This document shows positions 7,170 through 14,843 of a stretch of DNA of 64,000 bases, piece by piece. Below the pieces are notes generated by a model. It saw nothing but the letters and a program-made list of their open reading frames with translations, did no database searches and was not told the origin of the DNA. Within the stretch, counting starts at the first letter, position 1, and the number at the start of each line of letters is the position of its first letter. The stretch lies in NCBI GenBank assembly GCA_017470425.1, contig JAFUYT010000025.1:1-64000 (forward strand). The letters run 5' to 3'. Source of the DNA: Bacteroidaceae bacterium (GTDB lineage: Bacteria > Bacteroidota > Bacteroidia > Bacteroidales > Bacteroidaceae). The position numbers were made by a program, and so were the translations under genes.

Positions 7170-8663
7170 ATGAAAAAGTATTTTTCTATCCTGATGGCGC
7201 TGGCAGTGTTTGCCTTTACCGCTTGTGTGGATGTGCCCGAGCCCTACGGCATCAATGCGGGTAATATCGCTGATGAAGAGGAGGTTATCATCCTGCCTGC
7301 CGGTAGCGGAACAGTTGCTGATCCCTACAACGTGGCGGGTCTGATACAGGCCGTGGCTAACCTGCCCGCGGGACAGAACTGGCCCACGGAGGTGGTCGTG
7401 AAAGGCATCGTCTCGCAACTCAAGAACGACCTCAACCCCGATTATGGCAACCTGTCCTACTATATCTCCGACAACGGCAAAACCACTGAGCAGTTTTATG
7501 TCTATCGCAGCTTGGGACTGAACAAGGAGAAGTTCACTGCCGACGAGCAGGTGCAGCTGGGCGATGTCGTCGTTGTGCAGGGTACCGTGACCAACTACAA
7601 CGGTACGCTGGAGTTTGTCCAGAACCAGAGTTGGCTGCTCTCCACCACCAACACCTATTCGGGTGGCGGCGAGACCGTGGATATCCTCGGCGATGTCACC
7701 TTCTACGAGAACGCTTTCGACGGCGCACTGGGTGACTTTACCACGAACAATGTCAAGCTGCCCGGCACTTCTTCGTATGTCTGGACGGGCGACAAGACCT
7801 ACCACTGCGCGAAGGCCTCCGGCTACGTGGGCGGTTCTACGCAGGAGTCTGAGGGATGGCTCATCTCCCCGAGCATCAACCTGAAGAAGGCCACAGAGGC
7901 ATACCTCACCTTCGATCACGATTGCAGCAAGTTCAATGTCGATGCCTCCCAGCAGGTCTTCGTGAAGGCCAAGAGCGAGAACGACCGCGAGTGGACCGTG
8001 CTGCCCGTCGAGGAATATCCCAGCGGCAAGTTCGTCACTATCGCCAACATCAACCTCTCCGACTTCGTGGGCACGAAGGTGCAGATTGCCTTCCAATATA
8101 CCAGCAGCACCGCTTCCGCCGGCACGTGGGAGGTGAAGAACTTCAAGGTCACCGGTTATGGCGAGAAGGGCATCAATGGCATCACCTGGGAGGACTTCTC
8201 GAACGGACAGTTCGACTACTGGGAGGCTGATGACGCGACGCCTACGGGATGGCAGGAAGATGCCACTAAGGGCAATGCCAAGCTCTCCAAGTCCGAAGAC
8301 TGCTACAGCCGCAGCTATAGTGTGTGCATCGAGGGTGTGGCGCTCGGCGAGCGTCGTCTGGCTTACAAGGAACTCTACTTCGAGCCCGGCACCTACACTT
8401 GCTCCTTCTATGCCAAGGCCGCTCTCTATGAAGGTCGTGTGCAGGCCGGCTACTGGCCGCAGGGCGCTGCCGCTGCCATCTATGACAAGGATGCCACGGG
8501 GGCTAATATCCGTACCGACGTGACTGGCCGTGACTGGACGAAGATCACCTACTCCTTCACCATCGAGGAGACGGTGCCTGTGGCCCTCATCGTGGCAGTG
8601 CCCACAGGCAGCAAGGACAAGAACGTCCTCGTCGATGACTTCACTATCACCAAGAACCAATAA
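7170..8663 (+). CDS. OB-fold / choice-of-anchor J surface lipoprotein
   Basis: A 497-residue lipoprotein (MKKYFSILMALAVFAFTACV, Cys near residue 19). Residues about 45-165 form an OB-fold-like domain (VVVKGIVSQLKNDLNPDYGN ... VQLGDVVVVQGTVTNYNGTL), then a jelly-roll domain of the choice-of-anchor J type (GWLISPSINLKKATEAYLTF ... WEVKNFKVTG), then a second carbohydrate-binding-like jelly roll (residues about 340-497) ending in VLVDDFTITKNQ. It probably works with its neighbours in capturing substrate at the surface. No catalytic residues are recognised. Confidence 0.75.
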   Translation: MKKYFSILMALAVFAFTACVDVPEPYGINAGNIADEEEVIILPAGSGTVADPYNVAGLIQAVANLPAGQNWPTEVVVKGIVSQLKNDLNPDYGNLSYYISDNGKTTEQFYVYRSLGLNKEKFTADEQVQLGDVVVVQGTVTNYNGTLEFVQNQSWLLSTTNTYSGGGETVDILGDVTFYENAFDGALGDFTTNNVKLPGTSSYVWTGDKTYHCAKASGYVGGSTQESEGWLISPSINLKKATEAYLTFDHDCSKFNVDASQQVFVKAKSENDREWTVLPVEEYPSGKFVTIANINLSDFVGTKVQIAFQYTSSTASAGTWEVKNFKVTGYGEKGINGITWEDFSNGQFDYWEADDATPTGWQEDATKGNAKLSKSEDCYSRSYSVCIEGVALGERRLAYKELYFEPGTYTCSFYAKAALYEGRVQAGYWPQGAAAAIYDKDATGANIRTDVTGRDWTKITYSFTIEETVPVALIVAVPTGSKDKNVLVDDFTITKNQ

Positions 8664-8667
8664 GACT

Positions 8668-9603
8668 ATGAACAGGAATCGCACATATTGGGGCTTTGCC
8701 GCCTTGGCCGTGGTTGCCGTGTCGATGGCGTTTGTCGCCTGCGACAACGACGATGACCGCTATGACATGCCCTCCGACGTGGTGTGGCGCAGCTCCGGCA
8801 AGGCTGCAGGGGCCATCATCACGACCCCCTATGAAGAACGCATCGAGGTGCCGGCGCGCAAGGCCGGGAACACCTTCGTGGCGCATACCGTGCAGTTCGG
8901 CGGTCACGAGGTGATGAACTTCTGCGTGGAGTACGACCCCAACCAGATGCACTCCCGCTGGGTCGCCTTCCGCTTCGACGGCGACACGCGGCAGCGCAAC
9001 GTCTCGCGCAGCAACGAACCCTTTGCCGACGACCCCAAGCTGCCCTCCAGCATGAGGATCGGCTCCGGCACCTTCGGCTGGCCCTACAGCCGCGGCCACC
9101 TCGTCGCCTCCGCTGACCGCCTCTTCTCGCAGGAGGCCAATGAGCAGACGTTCTATATGTCGAACATGAGTCCGCAGATCAGCAATTTCAATGCTCCGTA
9201 CTGGTCGCGCCTGGAGAACATCGTGCAGAACCACGGCCACAACAGCTCCTTCGCCGACACCCTCTATGTCGTCAAGGGCGGTTACATCGACGATGACATG
9301 GATCTCCTCGGCTGGCAATCGCGCGGCAATGGCAAGAGCGTGGCTGTGCCCGGACATTATTTCATGGCGCTCCTGCGCGTGAAGGGGGCCTCCTACAACA
9401 GCATCGCCTTCTGGATTGAGCACAAGGACTATGGCTACGATGACGACGTCGCCGTGCCCAAGACCGTCTTCCAGGACAACCACCAGATCGTCTCGGTGGA
9501 TGAGCTGGAGCAGCTCACCGGCATCGACTTCTTCCACAACCTGCCCGATGACATCGAGACCAAGGTGGAGGCCGAGTATTCCGTAGGACTGTGGATGAAC
9601 TAA
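8668..9603 (+). CDS. DNA/RNA non-specific endonuclease (NucA/EndA type), lipoprotein
   Basis: A 311-residue lipoprotein with lipobox VSMAFVAC. The beta-beta-alpha-metal nuclease signature is present as YSRGHLVASADRLFS (the RGH motif with the catalytic His) followed by YMSNMSPQISNFNAPYWSRL, which contains the metal-binding Asn. The family cleaves single- and double-stranded DNA and RNA using Mg2+. The lipobox places it on the outer membrane, probably surface exposed. It starts 4 nt after the upstream gene. The first position of the classical DRGH motif is Ser here, a common Bacteroidetes variant. Confidence 0.92.
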   Translation: MNRNRTYWGFAALAVVAVSMAFVACDNDDDRYDMPSDVVWRSSGKAAGAIITTPYEERIEVPARKAGNTFVAHTVQFGGHEVMNFCVEYDPNQMHSRWVAFRFDGDTRQRNVSRSNEPFADDPKLPSSMRIGSGTFGWPYSRGHLVASADRLFSQEANEQTFYMSNMSPQISNFNAPYWSRLENIVQNHGHNSSFADTLYVVKGGYIDDDMDLLGWQSRGNGKSVAVPGHYFMALLRVKGASYNSIAFWIEHKDYGYDDDVAVPKTVFQDNHQIVSVDELEQLTGIDFFHNLPDDIETKVEAEYSVGLWMN

Positions 9604-9676
9604 AGCCCCCCGCTCGGCCCAAAGGGACGCTCGACCCTTCGAGAACCCCTCCCCTAAGGGAGGGGAGTAGGAGCAG
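9604..9676. repeat. Intergenic CCCCTCCC/GGGAGGGG palindromic element
   Basis: Contains ACCCCTCCCCTAAGGGAGGGG (about 9646-9666, core CCCCTCCC ... GGGAGGGG) preceded by CTCGACCCTTCGAG, itself a short palindrome. It fills most of the 99-nt gap between the two nuclease genes. Confidence 0.75.
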
Positions 9677-9702
9677 GGAAAAATATTAAAGGAATCGCAA
9701 AC

Positions 9703-10797
9703 TTGAATCTTATGAAGTATAATAAAGTTACCTCGCGCCAGCTTCTCCCCTCCCTCACGGGAGGGGTACGGGGGTGGGTCTTTTTCCTCCTCTCCCTCCT
9801 CTGTCTCCCGCTGGCTGCACAGGAAGGTCGGATCGGCATGTACGCCATCGGTTTCTACAATCTGGAGAACCTCTTTGACACCCAGCACGACGAAGGCAAG
9901 AACGACTACGAGTACCTGCCCGATGGCGCCAACAAGTGGAGCGAGCTGAAATACACGCATAAGCTGAAGAACATGTCGCAGGTGCTCTCCGAGATGGGCA
10001 CCGACCGCCTGCGCACCGGCTGCGCCATTATCGGCGTCAGCGAGGTGGAGAACGCCCACTGCCTCACCGACCTCTGCGCACAGGAACCCCTCGCCAAGCG
10101 CGGAATCCAGTTCGTGCACATCGAAGGTCCGGACAACCGCGGTGTCGATTGCGGCCTACTGTACAATCCCCGTTTCTTCACGCCGGCGAAGGTGTGGCTG
10201 CAACCCTACGTGCTGAAGGAGGAAATCAATTCACGGCCCACCCGCGGCTTCCTCACCGTGCAGGGCACACTGGCGGGCGACAGCATCACCGTCATCGTCT
10301 GCCACTGGCCCAGCCGCTTCGGCGGCTCACCGCTGCGTGAGTGGGCGGGTGAGCAGGTGAAGGTCGAGAAGGACAGCATCCTCCGCGCCAACCCGGAGAT
10401 GAAAGTCCTCGTCATGGGCGACATGAACGATGACCCCTTCAGCCCCTCGATGGCCAAGTCGCTGAGCGCGCGCCGCAAGATGGCCGACGTCAAGGCCGGC
10501 GATATGTTCAATCCCTGGTGGCAGATCCTCCTCGACGGCCGTGGCACGCTGAAGTACAACGGCAACTGGAACCTCTTCGATCAGATCGTGATGTCGCCCG
10601 GATGCATCAAGGGTGTGCCCGATAAGGACTACACATCGCTGACCTTCTACAAGGCTGAGATCTTCACCCGCGACTACCTCTTCCAGGATGGCGGCAAGTA
10701 CAAGGGCAACCCGAAGCGCACCCACGCTGGCGGTGTCTGGCTCGACGGCTACTCCGACCACCTCCCTGTCGTGACTTACTTTGTCAAGAGGCAATAG
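9703..10797 (+). CDS. Exported endonuclease/exonuclease/phosphatase-family protein
   Basis: A 364-residue protein (or 361 from the ATG at 9712) of the EEP (DNase I/exonuclease III) fold. Motifs in order: IGFYNLENLFD (metal-binding Asn and Glu region), GVSEVEN, DCGLLYNP, VCHWPSRFGG, VMGDMNDDPF (catalytic D-x-N) and YSDHLPVVTYF (catalytic Asp-His). The signal peptide is unusual: the hydrophobic core FFLLSLLCLPLAAQ follows a stretch, SRQLLPSLTGGVRGW, encoded by a palindromic repeat. The protein probably hydrolyses nucleic acid or phosphodiesters in the periplasm or outside the cell, together with the upstream nuclease. Confidence 0.88.
   Translation: MNLMKYNKVTSRQLLPSLTGGVRGWVFFLLSLLCLPLAAQEGRIGMYAIGFYNLENLFDTQHDEGKNDYEYLPDGANKWSELKYTHKLKNMSQVLSEMGTDRLRTGCAIIGVSEVENAHCLTDLCAQEPLAKRGIQFVHIEGPDNRGVDCGLLYNPRFFTPAKVWLQPYVLKEEINSRPTRGFLTVQGTLAGDSITVIVCHWPSRFGGSPLREWAGEQVKVEKDSILRANPEMKVLVMGDMNDDPFSPSMAKSLSARRKMADVKAGDMFNPWWQILLDGRGTLKYNGNWNLFDQIVMSPGCIKGVPDKDYTSLTFYKAEIFTRDYLFQDGGKYKGNPKRTHAGGVWLDGYSDHLPVVTYFVKRQ
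9741..9782. repeat. Palindromic element within the signal-peptide codons of the EEP nuclease
   Basis: CTCCCCTCCCTCACGGGAGGGG-type core (about 9747-9766) lies in frame between the charged and hydrophobic parts of the signal peptide. It is the same class as at 1456, 9646 and 13999. Confidence 0.75.
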
Positions 10798-10869
10798 AGG
10801 CTATGAGGCTATAGAAGCTATAGATATCCGAGGTAACCCTAGATATCCGAGATACCCTAGAGAGGCTAA
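10796..10869. repeat. Degenerate 9-bp ladder downstream of the nuclease operon
   Basis: The sequence divides into 9-mers such as TAGAGGCTA, TGAGGCTAT, AGAAGCTAT, TAGATATCC and GAGATACCC. It occupies the start of the 203-nt gap before fba; the rest holds the fba promoter and an AT-rich leader. Confidence 0.6.
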
Positions 10870-10924
10870 GATTAAAAAAAGCTAAACTTTTTTCCTTAAT
10901 CCCTTCCTTCTAAGCTTTTTTAGC

Positions 10925-10932
10925 TACCTTTG
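10925..10932 (+). promoter_or_regulatory. fba promoter, -7 element TACCTTTG
   Basis: TACCTTTG fits the Bacteroidetes -7 consensus. No clear TTTG is seen at -33. The 5' leader from 10966 to 11000 is a 7-bp AT-rich ladder (AATAGTT, AACTGTA, AATCATT, AAATTGT). Confidence 0.7.
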
Positions 10933-11000
10933 CACACCCTAAGAGGAAATCTTTGTTAGAAATAAATAGTTAACTGTAAATCATTAAATTGTAATTCAAA

Positions 11001-11999
11001 ATGACAAGCTACAAAGAACTGGGTTTGGTGAACACCCGTGAAATGTTCAAGAAAGCTGTGGCTGGTGGCTATGCCATCCCCGCCTTCAACTTCAACACGA
11101 TGGAGCAGATGCAGGCTATCGTGCAGGCTGCCGTAGAGACCAAGTCTCCCGTCATCATGCAGGTCAGCAAGGGCGCCCGCAACTATGCCAATGGCACCAT
11201 CCTTCGCTACATGGCTCAGGGTGCTGTGGAGTATGCCAAGGAGCTCGGTTGCCCCAATCCTCAGATCGCTCTGCACCTCGACCACGGTGACAGCTTCGAG
11301 ATCTGCAAGGAGTGCATCGACAATGGTTTCTCCAGCGTGATGTTCGACGGCAGCGCTCTCCCCTACGAGGAGAACATCGCCATCACCAAGAAGGTTGTGG
11401 AGTATGCCCACCAGTACGACGTCACCGTTGAGGCTGAGCTCGGCGTGCTCGCCGGTGTCGAGGACGACGTCGTGGCAGAGAAGAGCCACTACACCCGTCC
11501 TGAGGAGGTCGTGGACTTCAGCACCCGCAGCGGTTGCGACAGCCTCGCCATCTCCATCGGTACCAGCCACGGTGCTTACAAGTTCACTCCCGAGCAGTGC
11601 ACCCGCGACCCGAAGACCGGCAAGCTCGTGCCTCCTCCCCTCGCTTTCGACATCCTGCATGAGATCGAGAAGCGCATCCCCGGCTTCCCCATCGTGCTCC
11701 ACGGCTCCAGCTCCGTGCCCCAGGACGAGGTCGATACCATCAACGCTTTCGGCGGCAAGCTGCCCGATGCAGTAGGTATCCCCGAGGAGCAGCTGCGTGA
11801 GGCTTCCAAGAGCGCTGTCTGCAAGATCAACATCGACTCCGACAGCCGTCTGGCCATGACCGCTGCCATCCGCAAGTACCTCGCTGAGAACCCCGGTCAC
11901 TTCGATCCCCGTCAGTATCTGAAGCCCGCCCGCGAGAGCATGAAGAAGATGTACATCCACAAGATCGTGAATGTCCTCGGCTCCAACGACAAGCTCTAA
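11001..11999 (+). CDS. fba: Class II fructose-1,6-bisphosphate aldolase
   Basis: A 332-residue zinc-dependent aldolase of glycolysis/gluconeogenesis that interconverts fructose-1,6-bisphosphate and glyceraldehyde-3-phosphate plus DHAP. The class II pattern is intact: AIPAFNFNTMEQMQAI, LHLDHGDSFE (catalytic Asp94, zinc-ligand His95), VEAELGVLAG (zinc-ligand Glu), GTSHGAYKF (zinc-ligand His) and VLHGSSSVP (zinc and phosphate site). Codon use is strongly biased and the gene has its own promoter and terminator, as expected for a highly expressed single-gene unit. Confidence 0.97.
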   Translation: MTSYKELGLVNTREMFKKAVAGGYAIPAFNFNTMEQMQAIVQAAVETKSPVIMQVSKGARNYANGTILRYMAQGAVEYAKELGCPNPQIALHLDHGDSFEICKECIDNGFSSVMFDGSALPYEENIAITKKVVEYAHQYDVTVEAELGVLAGVEDDVVAEKSHYTRPEEVVDFSTRSGCDSLAISIGTSHGAYKFTPEQCTRDPKTGKLVPPPLAFDILHEIEKRIPGFPIVLHGSSSVPQDEVDTINAFGGKLPDAVGIPEEQLREASKSAVCKINIDSDSRLAMTAAIRKYLAENPGHFDPRQYLKPARESMKKMYIHKIVNVLGSNDKL

Positions 12000-12015
12000 G
12001 CCATCCATCACGGCA

Positions 12016-12062
12016 TAAAAAAGGAACCCCGCAGATCAATGGTCTGCGGGGTTCCTTTTTTA
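12016..12062. terminator. Bidirectional terminator after fba
   Basis: The stem GGAACCCCGCAGA / TCTGCGGGGTTCC (loop TCAATGG) is flanked by A6 and T6 runs. It serves fba (+) and the small lipoprotein gene (-). Confidence 0.92.
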
Positions 12063-12072
12063 TGAGGGCTTT

Positions 12073-12435
12073 TTATTCGCCTTCAGCGGGAGCTTCTTCA
12101 GCAGCGGGCTCTTCAGCAGCCTCTTCAGCCTCGGGGAGAGCGACGTTGTTGTAAGCGTTCCAGTAGCGCTCGTTGAGCTCGTCGAGAGCAGCCTGCTGCT
12201 CCTCGGTCAGTGTGCCTTCGAAAGCAACGAGCTTCTCGCCCAGAGCCTCGAACTCAGCGTTCAGAGCGTCCTTAGCTTCCTGTGTGCCAGCAGCCTCAGC
12301 CTTCTCGGCCAGCTCGGTCATTTCGCCCAGGAGAGCGTCGAAATCAACAGCCTCAGCAGCTTCCTTCTTGCCACCGCAGCTTGCCATGGTGAAAGCCAGA
12401 GCAGCTACTGCGAAGAAAGTAAATACCTTTTTCAT
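12073..12435 (-). CDS. Small Ala/Glu-rich lipoprotein
   Basis: A 120-residue protein with signal peptide and lipobox (MKKVFTFFAVAALAFTMASC). The mature part is highly acidic, Ala/Glu-rich and predicted helical/coiled-coil (MTELAEKAEAAGTQEAKDAL), ending in a repetitive EEPAAEEAPAEGE tail. Small abundant lipoproteins of this composition are common in Prevotella. The function is unknown. It has its own promoter at 12534-12541. Confidence 0.8.
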   Translation of the reverse strand: MKKVFTFFAVAALAFTMASCGGKKEAAEAVDFDALLGEMTELAEKAEAAGTQEAKDALNAEFEALGEKLVAFEGTLTEEQQAALDELNERYWNAYNNVALPEAEEAAEEPAAEEAPAEGE

Positions 12436-12533
12436 AGCGTGTAAAAAATGAATTTTAATGGCGCCTACTCTTTTATGGATTTTCGGCTATTTCCTTTTTG
12501 CTTTTTCTAACGTTTGTTTTCGTAGTGCGGGTG

Positions 12534-12541
12534 CAAAAGTA
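12534..12541 (-). promoter_or_regulatory. Promoter of the small lipoprotein gene, TACTTTTG
   Basis: Minus-strand TACTTTTGC lies about 100 nt upstream of the start codon. Confidence 0.7.
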
Positions 12542-12690
12542 GAGAAAAAGGTTGATATGACAGCAAGAGAATGTCATCTTTTTTTGAAAATATCTTCTTT
12601 TTATGCCTTCGATGGCTGAAAATGTCTGAAAAAGGCTGTCCGCAATCAAAGTTTTGCAGGAAACCGTGGTGGCATCTCATGGAAAAGTTG

Positions 12691-12698
12691 TACCTTTG
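12691..12698 (+). promoter_or_regulatory. Promoter of the AICAR transformylase gene, TACCTTTG
   Basis: TACCTTTGC matches the -7 consensus. The transcript would carry a leader of about 100 nt composed mainly of the 9-bp ladder. Confidence 0.7.
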
Positions 12699-12717
12699 CC
12701 ATCGCAAATTCAGTGAG

Positions 12718-12798
12718 GCTAATGAGCTCAATAATCCCTATGAGCCCAATAAGCCCAATGAGTCCAATGAGTCCCATCAGCCCCATTAACCCAAGACA
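12718..12798. repeat. 9-bp ladder in the 5' leader of the AICAR transformylase gene
   Basis: Consecutive 9-mers AATGAGCTC, AATAATCCC, TATGAGCCC, AATAAGCCC, AATGAGTCC, AATGAGTCC, CATCAGCCC and CATTAACCC run almost up to the start codon. The period is a multiple of three, but the segment lies between promoter and start codon and is not needed for the protein. Confidence 0.85.
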
Positions 12799-12801
12799 AT
12801 C

Positions 12802-13986
12802 ATGAACTCTTTAGAATTAAAGTACGGTTGCAACCCGAACCAGAAGCCGTCGCGCATCTTCATGTCCGATGGCAGTGAACTCCCCATCGAAGTCCTCAGC
12901 GGCCGCCCCGGCTACATCAACTTCCTCGACGCCTTCAATGCCTGGCAGCTGGTGCGCGAGCTGAAGGCTGCCACGGGCCTTCCCGCTGCGGCCTCCTTCA
13001 AGCACGTCTCCCCCGCCGGTGCCGCCGTGGGACTGCCCCTTAGCGACACGCTCCGCAAGATCTACTGGGTGGATGACGTCCCGTTTGAGCTGACGCCCAT
13101 TGCCACGGCCTACGCCCGTGCCCGCGGTGCCGACCGCATGAGTTCCTACGGCGACTTCATCGCTCTCTCCGACACCTGCGACACCGCCACCGCCCTCCTC
13201 ATCAAGCGCGAGGTCAGCGACGGCGTCATCGCTCCAGACTACACGCCCGAGGCGCTGCAGATCCTGCAGGAGAAGCGCAAGGGGACCTACAACGTCATCA
13301 AGATAGACCCCGCCTACCGCCCCGAGCCCATCGAGCGCAAGCAGGTCTTCGGCATCACCTTCGAGCAGGGCCGAAATGAGGTGCGCCTCGATGACCCCGC
13401 CCTCTTCGCCAACATCCCCACCGCCAACAAGGACTTCCCCGAGGAGGCGCGCCGTGACCTCATCATCGCCCTCATCACCCTGAAATATACCCAGTCGAAC
13501 AGCGTCTGCTACGTGAAGGATGGCCAGGCCATCGGCATCGGCGCCGGACAGCAGAGCCGCATCCACTGCACGCGTCTGGCCGGTCAGAAGGCCGACATCT
13601 GGAGGCTCCGCCAGCACCCGAAGGTGATGGCGCTGCCCTTCGTGCCCGGCATCCGGCGTGCCGACCGCGACAACACCATCGACATCTATATCTCTGAGGA
13701 CCACGACGACGTGCTGGCCGACGGCGCCTGGCAGCAGTTCTTCACCGAGCGCCCCGAGGTGCTCACGCGTGAGGAGAAGGCAGCGTGGATCGCACAGAAC
13801 ACCGGCGTCTGCCTCGGCAGCGACGCCTTCTTCCCCTTTGGCGACAACATCGAGCGCGCACATAAGAGCGGTGTCCAGTATGTTGCCCAGGCTGGCGGCA
13901 GCGTCCGCGACGACCATGTCATCCAGACCTGCGACAAGTACGGCATCGTGATGGCCTTCACGGGCGTGAGACTGTTCCACCATTAA
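12802..13986 (+). CDS. Phosphoribosylaminoimidazolecarboxamide (AICAR) formyltransferase, stand-alone PurH C-terminal domain
   Basis: A 394-residue protein matching only the AICAR transformylase domain of PurH; the N-terminal IMP cyclohydrolase (MGS-like) domain is absent. It transfers a formyl group from 10-formyl-THF to AICAR late in purine synthesis. The catalytic Lys67-His68 pair is present in SFKHVSPAGAAVG. YGCNPNQKP, YTQSNSVCYVKDGQAIGIGA, SDAFFPFGDNI and VQYVAQAGGSVRD are further family motifs. Such short forms coexist with full-length PurH in many Bacteroidetes; another locus would have to supply the cyclohydrolase. Confidence 0.9.
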   Translation: MNSLELKYGCNPNQKPSRIFMSDGSELPIEVLSGRPGYINFLDAFNAWQLVRELKAATGLPAAASFKHVSPAGAAVGLPLSDTLRKIYWVDDVPFELTPIATAYARARGADRMSSYGDFIALSDTCDTATALLIKREVSDGVIAPDYTPEALQILQEKRKGTYNVIKIDPAYRPEPIERKQVFGITFEQGRNEVRLDDPALFANIPTANKDFPEEARRDLIIALITLKYTQSNSVCYVKDGQAIGIGAGQQSRIHCTRLAGQKADIWRLRQHPKVMALPFVPGIRRADRDNTIDIYISEDHDDVLADGAWQQFFTERPEVLTREEKAAWIAQNTGVCLGSDAFFPFGDNIERAHKSGVQYVAQAGGSVRDDHVIQTCDKYGIVMAFTGVRLFHH

Positions 13987-13996
13987 GACTCTCCCC

Positions 13997-14022
13997 GTCC
14001 CCTCCCTAAACAGGGAGGGGCG
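13997..14022. repeat. Intergenic CCCCTCCC/GGGAGGGG palindrome
   Basis: CCCCTCCCT-AAAC-AGGGAGGGG is a perfect stem just after the AICAR transformylase stop. It lacks a following T-run, so it is more likely a member of the dispersed palindrome family than a terminator. Confidence 0.7.
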
Positions 14023-14055
14023 TCTATACCTGTCAGTTGAATATCTTAATAATCT

Positions 14056-14295
14056 ATGGTAGAGAAACAGAACAAGGAAACTTCGCGTGGGTCTTTTGGC
14101 GGCGATGATATCGACAGCGTCATCCTGCATGGCGTGACGTTCAAGGGTGCGGGCAAAGGCCCCAAGCGTGATGACACTGGCAAGGTGAAAACCAAGGCCA
14201 AGAAGAAAAGCTACATCACCGGTGCCCACGGCTCGGCGTCGGCCAAGAAGAAGGCCGACATCCGGCGTGCCCGTGCCAACCGGCACAAGAAATAA
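14056..14295 (+). CDS. Small highly basic hypothetical protein
   Basis: A 79-residue protein beginning MVEKQNKETSRGSFGGDD with a very Lys/Arg-rich C-terminal half (KVKTKAKKKSYITGAHG ... KKKADIRRARANRHKK). The composition suggests binding to nucleic acid or the ribosome, but no family is recognised. It is followed at once by a terminator and has no obvious promoter of its own, so it is probably transcribed from upstream. Confidence 0.6.
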   Translation: MVEKQNKETSRGSFGGDDIDSVILHGVTFKGAGKGPKRDDTGKVKTKAKKKSYITGAHGSASAKKKADIRRARANRHKK

Positions 14296-14338
14296 AGAAG
14301 CGGCTGTGTCTATCATCTTGACACAGCCGCTTCTTTTA
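14296..14338 (+). terminator. Intrinsic terminator
   Basis: The stem AGAAGCGGCTGTGTC / GACACAGCCGCTTCT (loop TATCATCTT) is followed by TTTT. Confidence 0.9.
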
Positions 14339-14344
14339 CTTCTT

Positions 14345-14433
14345 GTGGAGCTGGCGGGACCTTCGGCCGTGCCGAAATAAAAAAACTCGGCAGGTTCAGT
14401 TCCCGCCGAGCGAAAAGTAGTGGAGCTGGCGGG
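14345..14433. repeat. 15-bp direct repeat bracketing the tmRNA terminator
   Basis: GTGGAGCTGGCGGGA occurs at 14345-14359 and again at 14419-14433, where it is the 3' acceptor end of tmRNA. A duplicated tmRNA 3' end is the usual footprint of integrase attachment, but no element lies between the copies. Confidence 0.6.
14378..14410 (-). terminator. tmRNA terminator
   Basis: On the minus strand CTCGGC ... GCCGAG is followed by T7. It lies about 10 nt beyond the tmRNA 3' end. Confidence 0.8.
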
Positions 14434-14816
14434 AATTGAACCCGCGTCCAAACAGGGAAATCCTGCGCTTTCTACACGCTTATTCCGGACTGGATTGTCG
14501 GGCATGGGCAAGACCCGGACCACCGACCCATACCTTATCCTCTGAAGAGCTTCATCGTCGCCGCGAGGCCGGCGCCGACTATCCCCAAGTTTGCTGCACC
14601 ACTGAACCAGAGCACTTTGGGGCAGAGTCTCTGAGTGATGTCCCGTCGCAGCACCTTGTGCCGCGAGAAGCTGATCTACTGTACTTCAATCAAGCAGCGA
14701 GAGCGTAACGAGTTTCGCCAGATAATTGTTGGAGACCAGAGATTCAAGAGAGCGATCAGCGACTCTCTGCGTGCTTACGCAACATTCCGTCCTGCTGTCA
14801 AATCCATGTCAGCCCC
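14420..14816 (-). ncRNA. ssrA: Transfer-messenger RNA (tmRNA)
   Basis: The 5' end GGGGCTGACATGGATTTGAC and 3' end GGGTTCAATTCCCGCCAGCT followed by CCA form the tRNA-like part; GGGGCUG pairs with CAGCUCC over 7 bp and the T-arm is intact. CCA does not appear fully encoded (the genome reads ACTA). The tag frame at 14719-14690 reads GGC GAA ACT CGT TAC GCT CTC GCT GCT TGA, giving GETRYALAA. tmRNA rescues stalled ribosomes together with SmpB. The remainder folds as pseudoknots. The promoter is at 14844-14851. Confidence 0.97.
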
Positions 14817-14843
14817 AAGACGTCTTGTTTTGCTTTTGCGCGG

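Noticed and set aside
12571-12789. 72-codon frame containing an Asn-Glu-Pro-rich repeat before the AICAR transformylase gene
   Set aside because: The repeat arises from the 9-bp ladder, and the promoter at 12691 lies inside the frame, so the segment is untranslated leader.
13997-14022. Palindrome after the AICAR transformylase gene as a terminator
   Set aside because: No T-run follows and the sequence matches the dispersed palindrome family; a genuine terminator lies further on at 14296.
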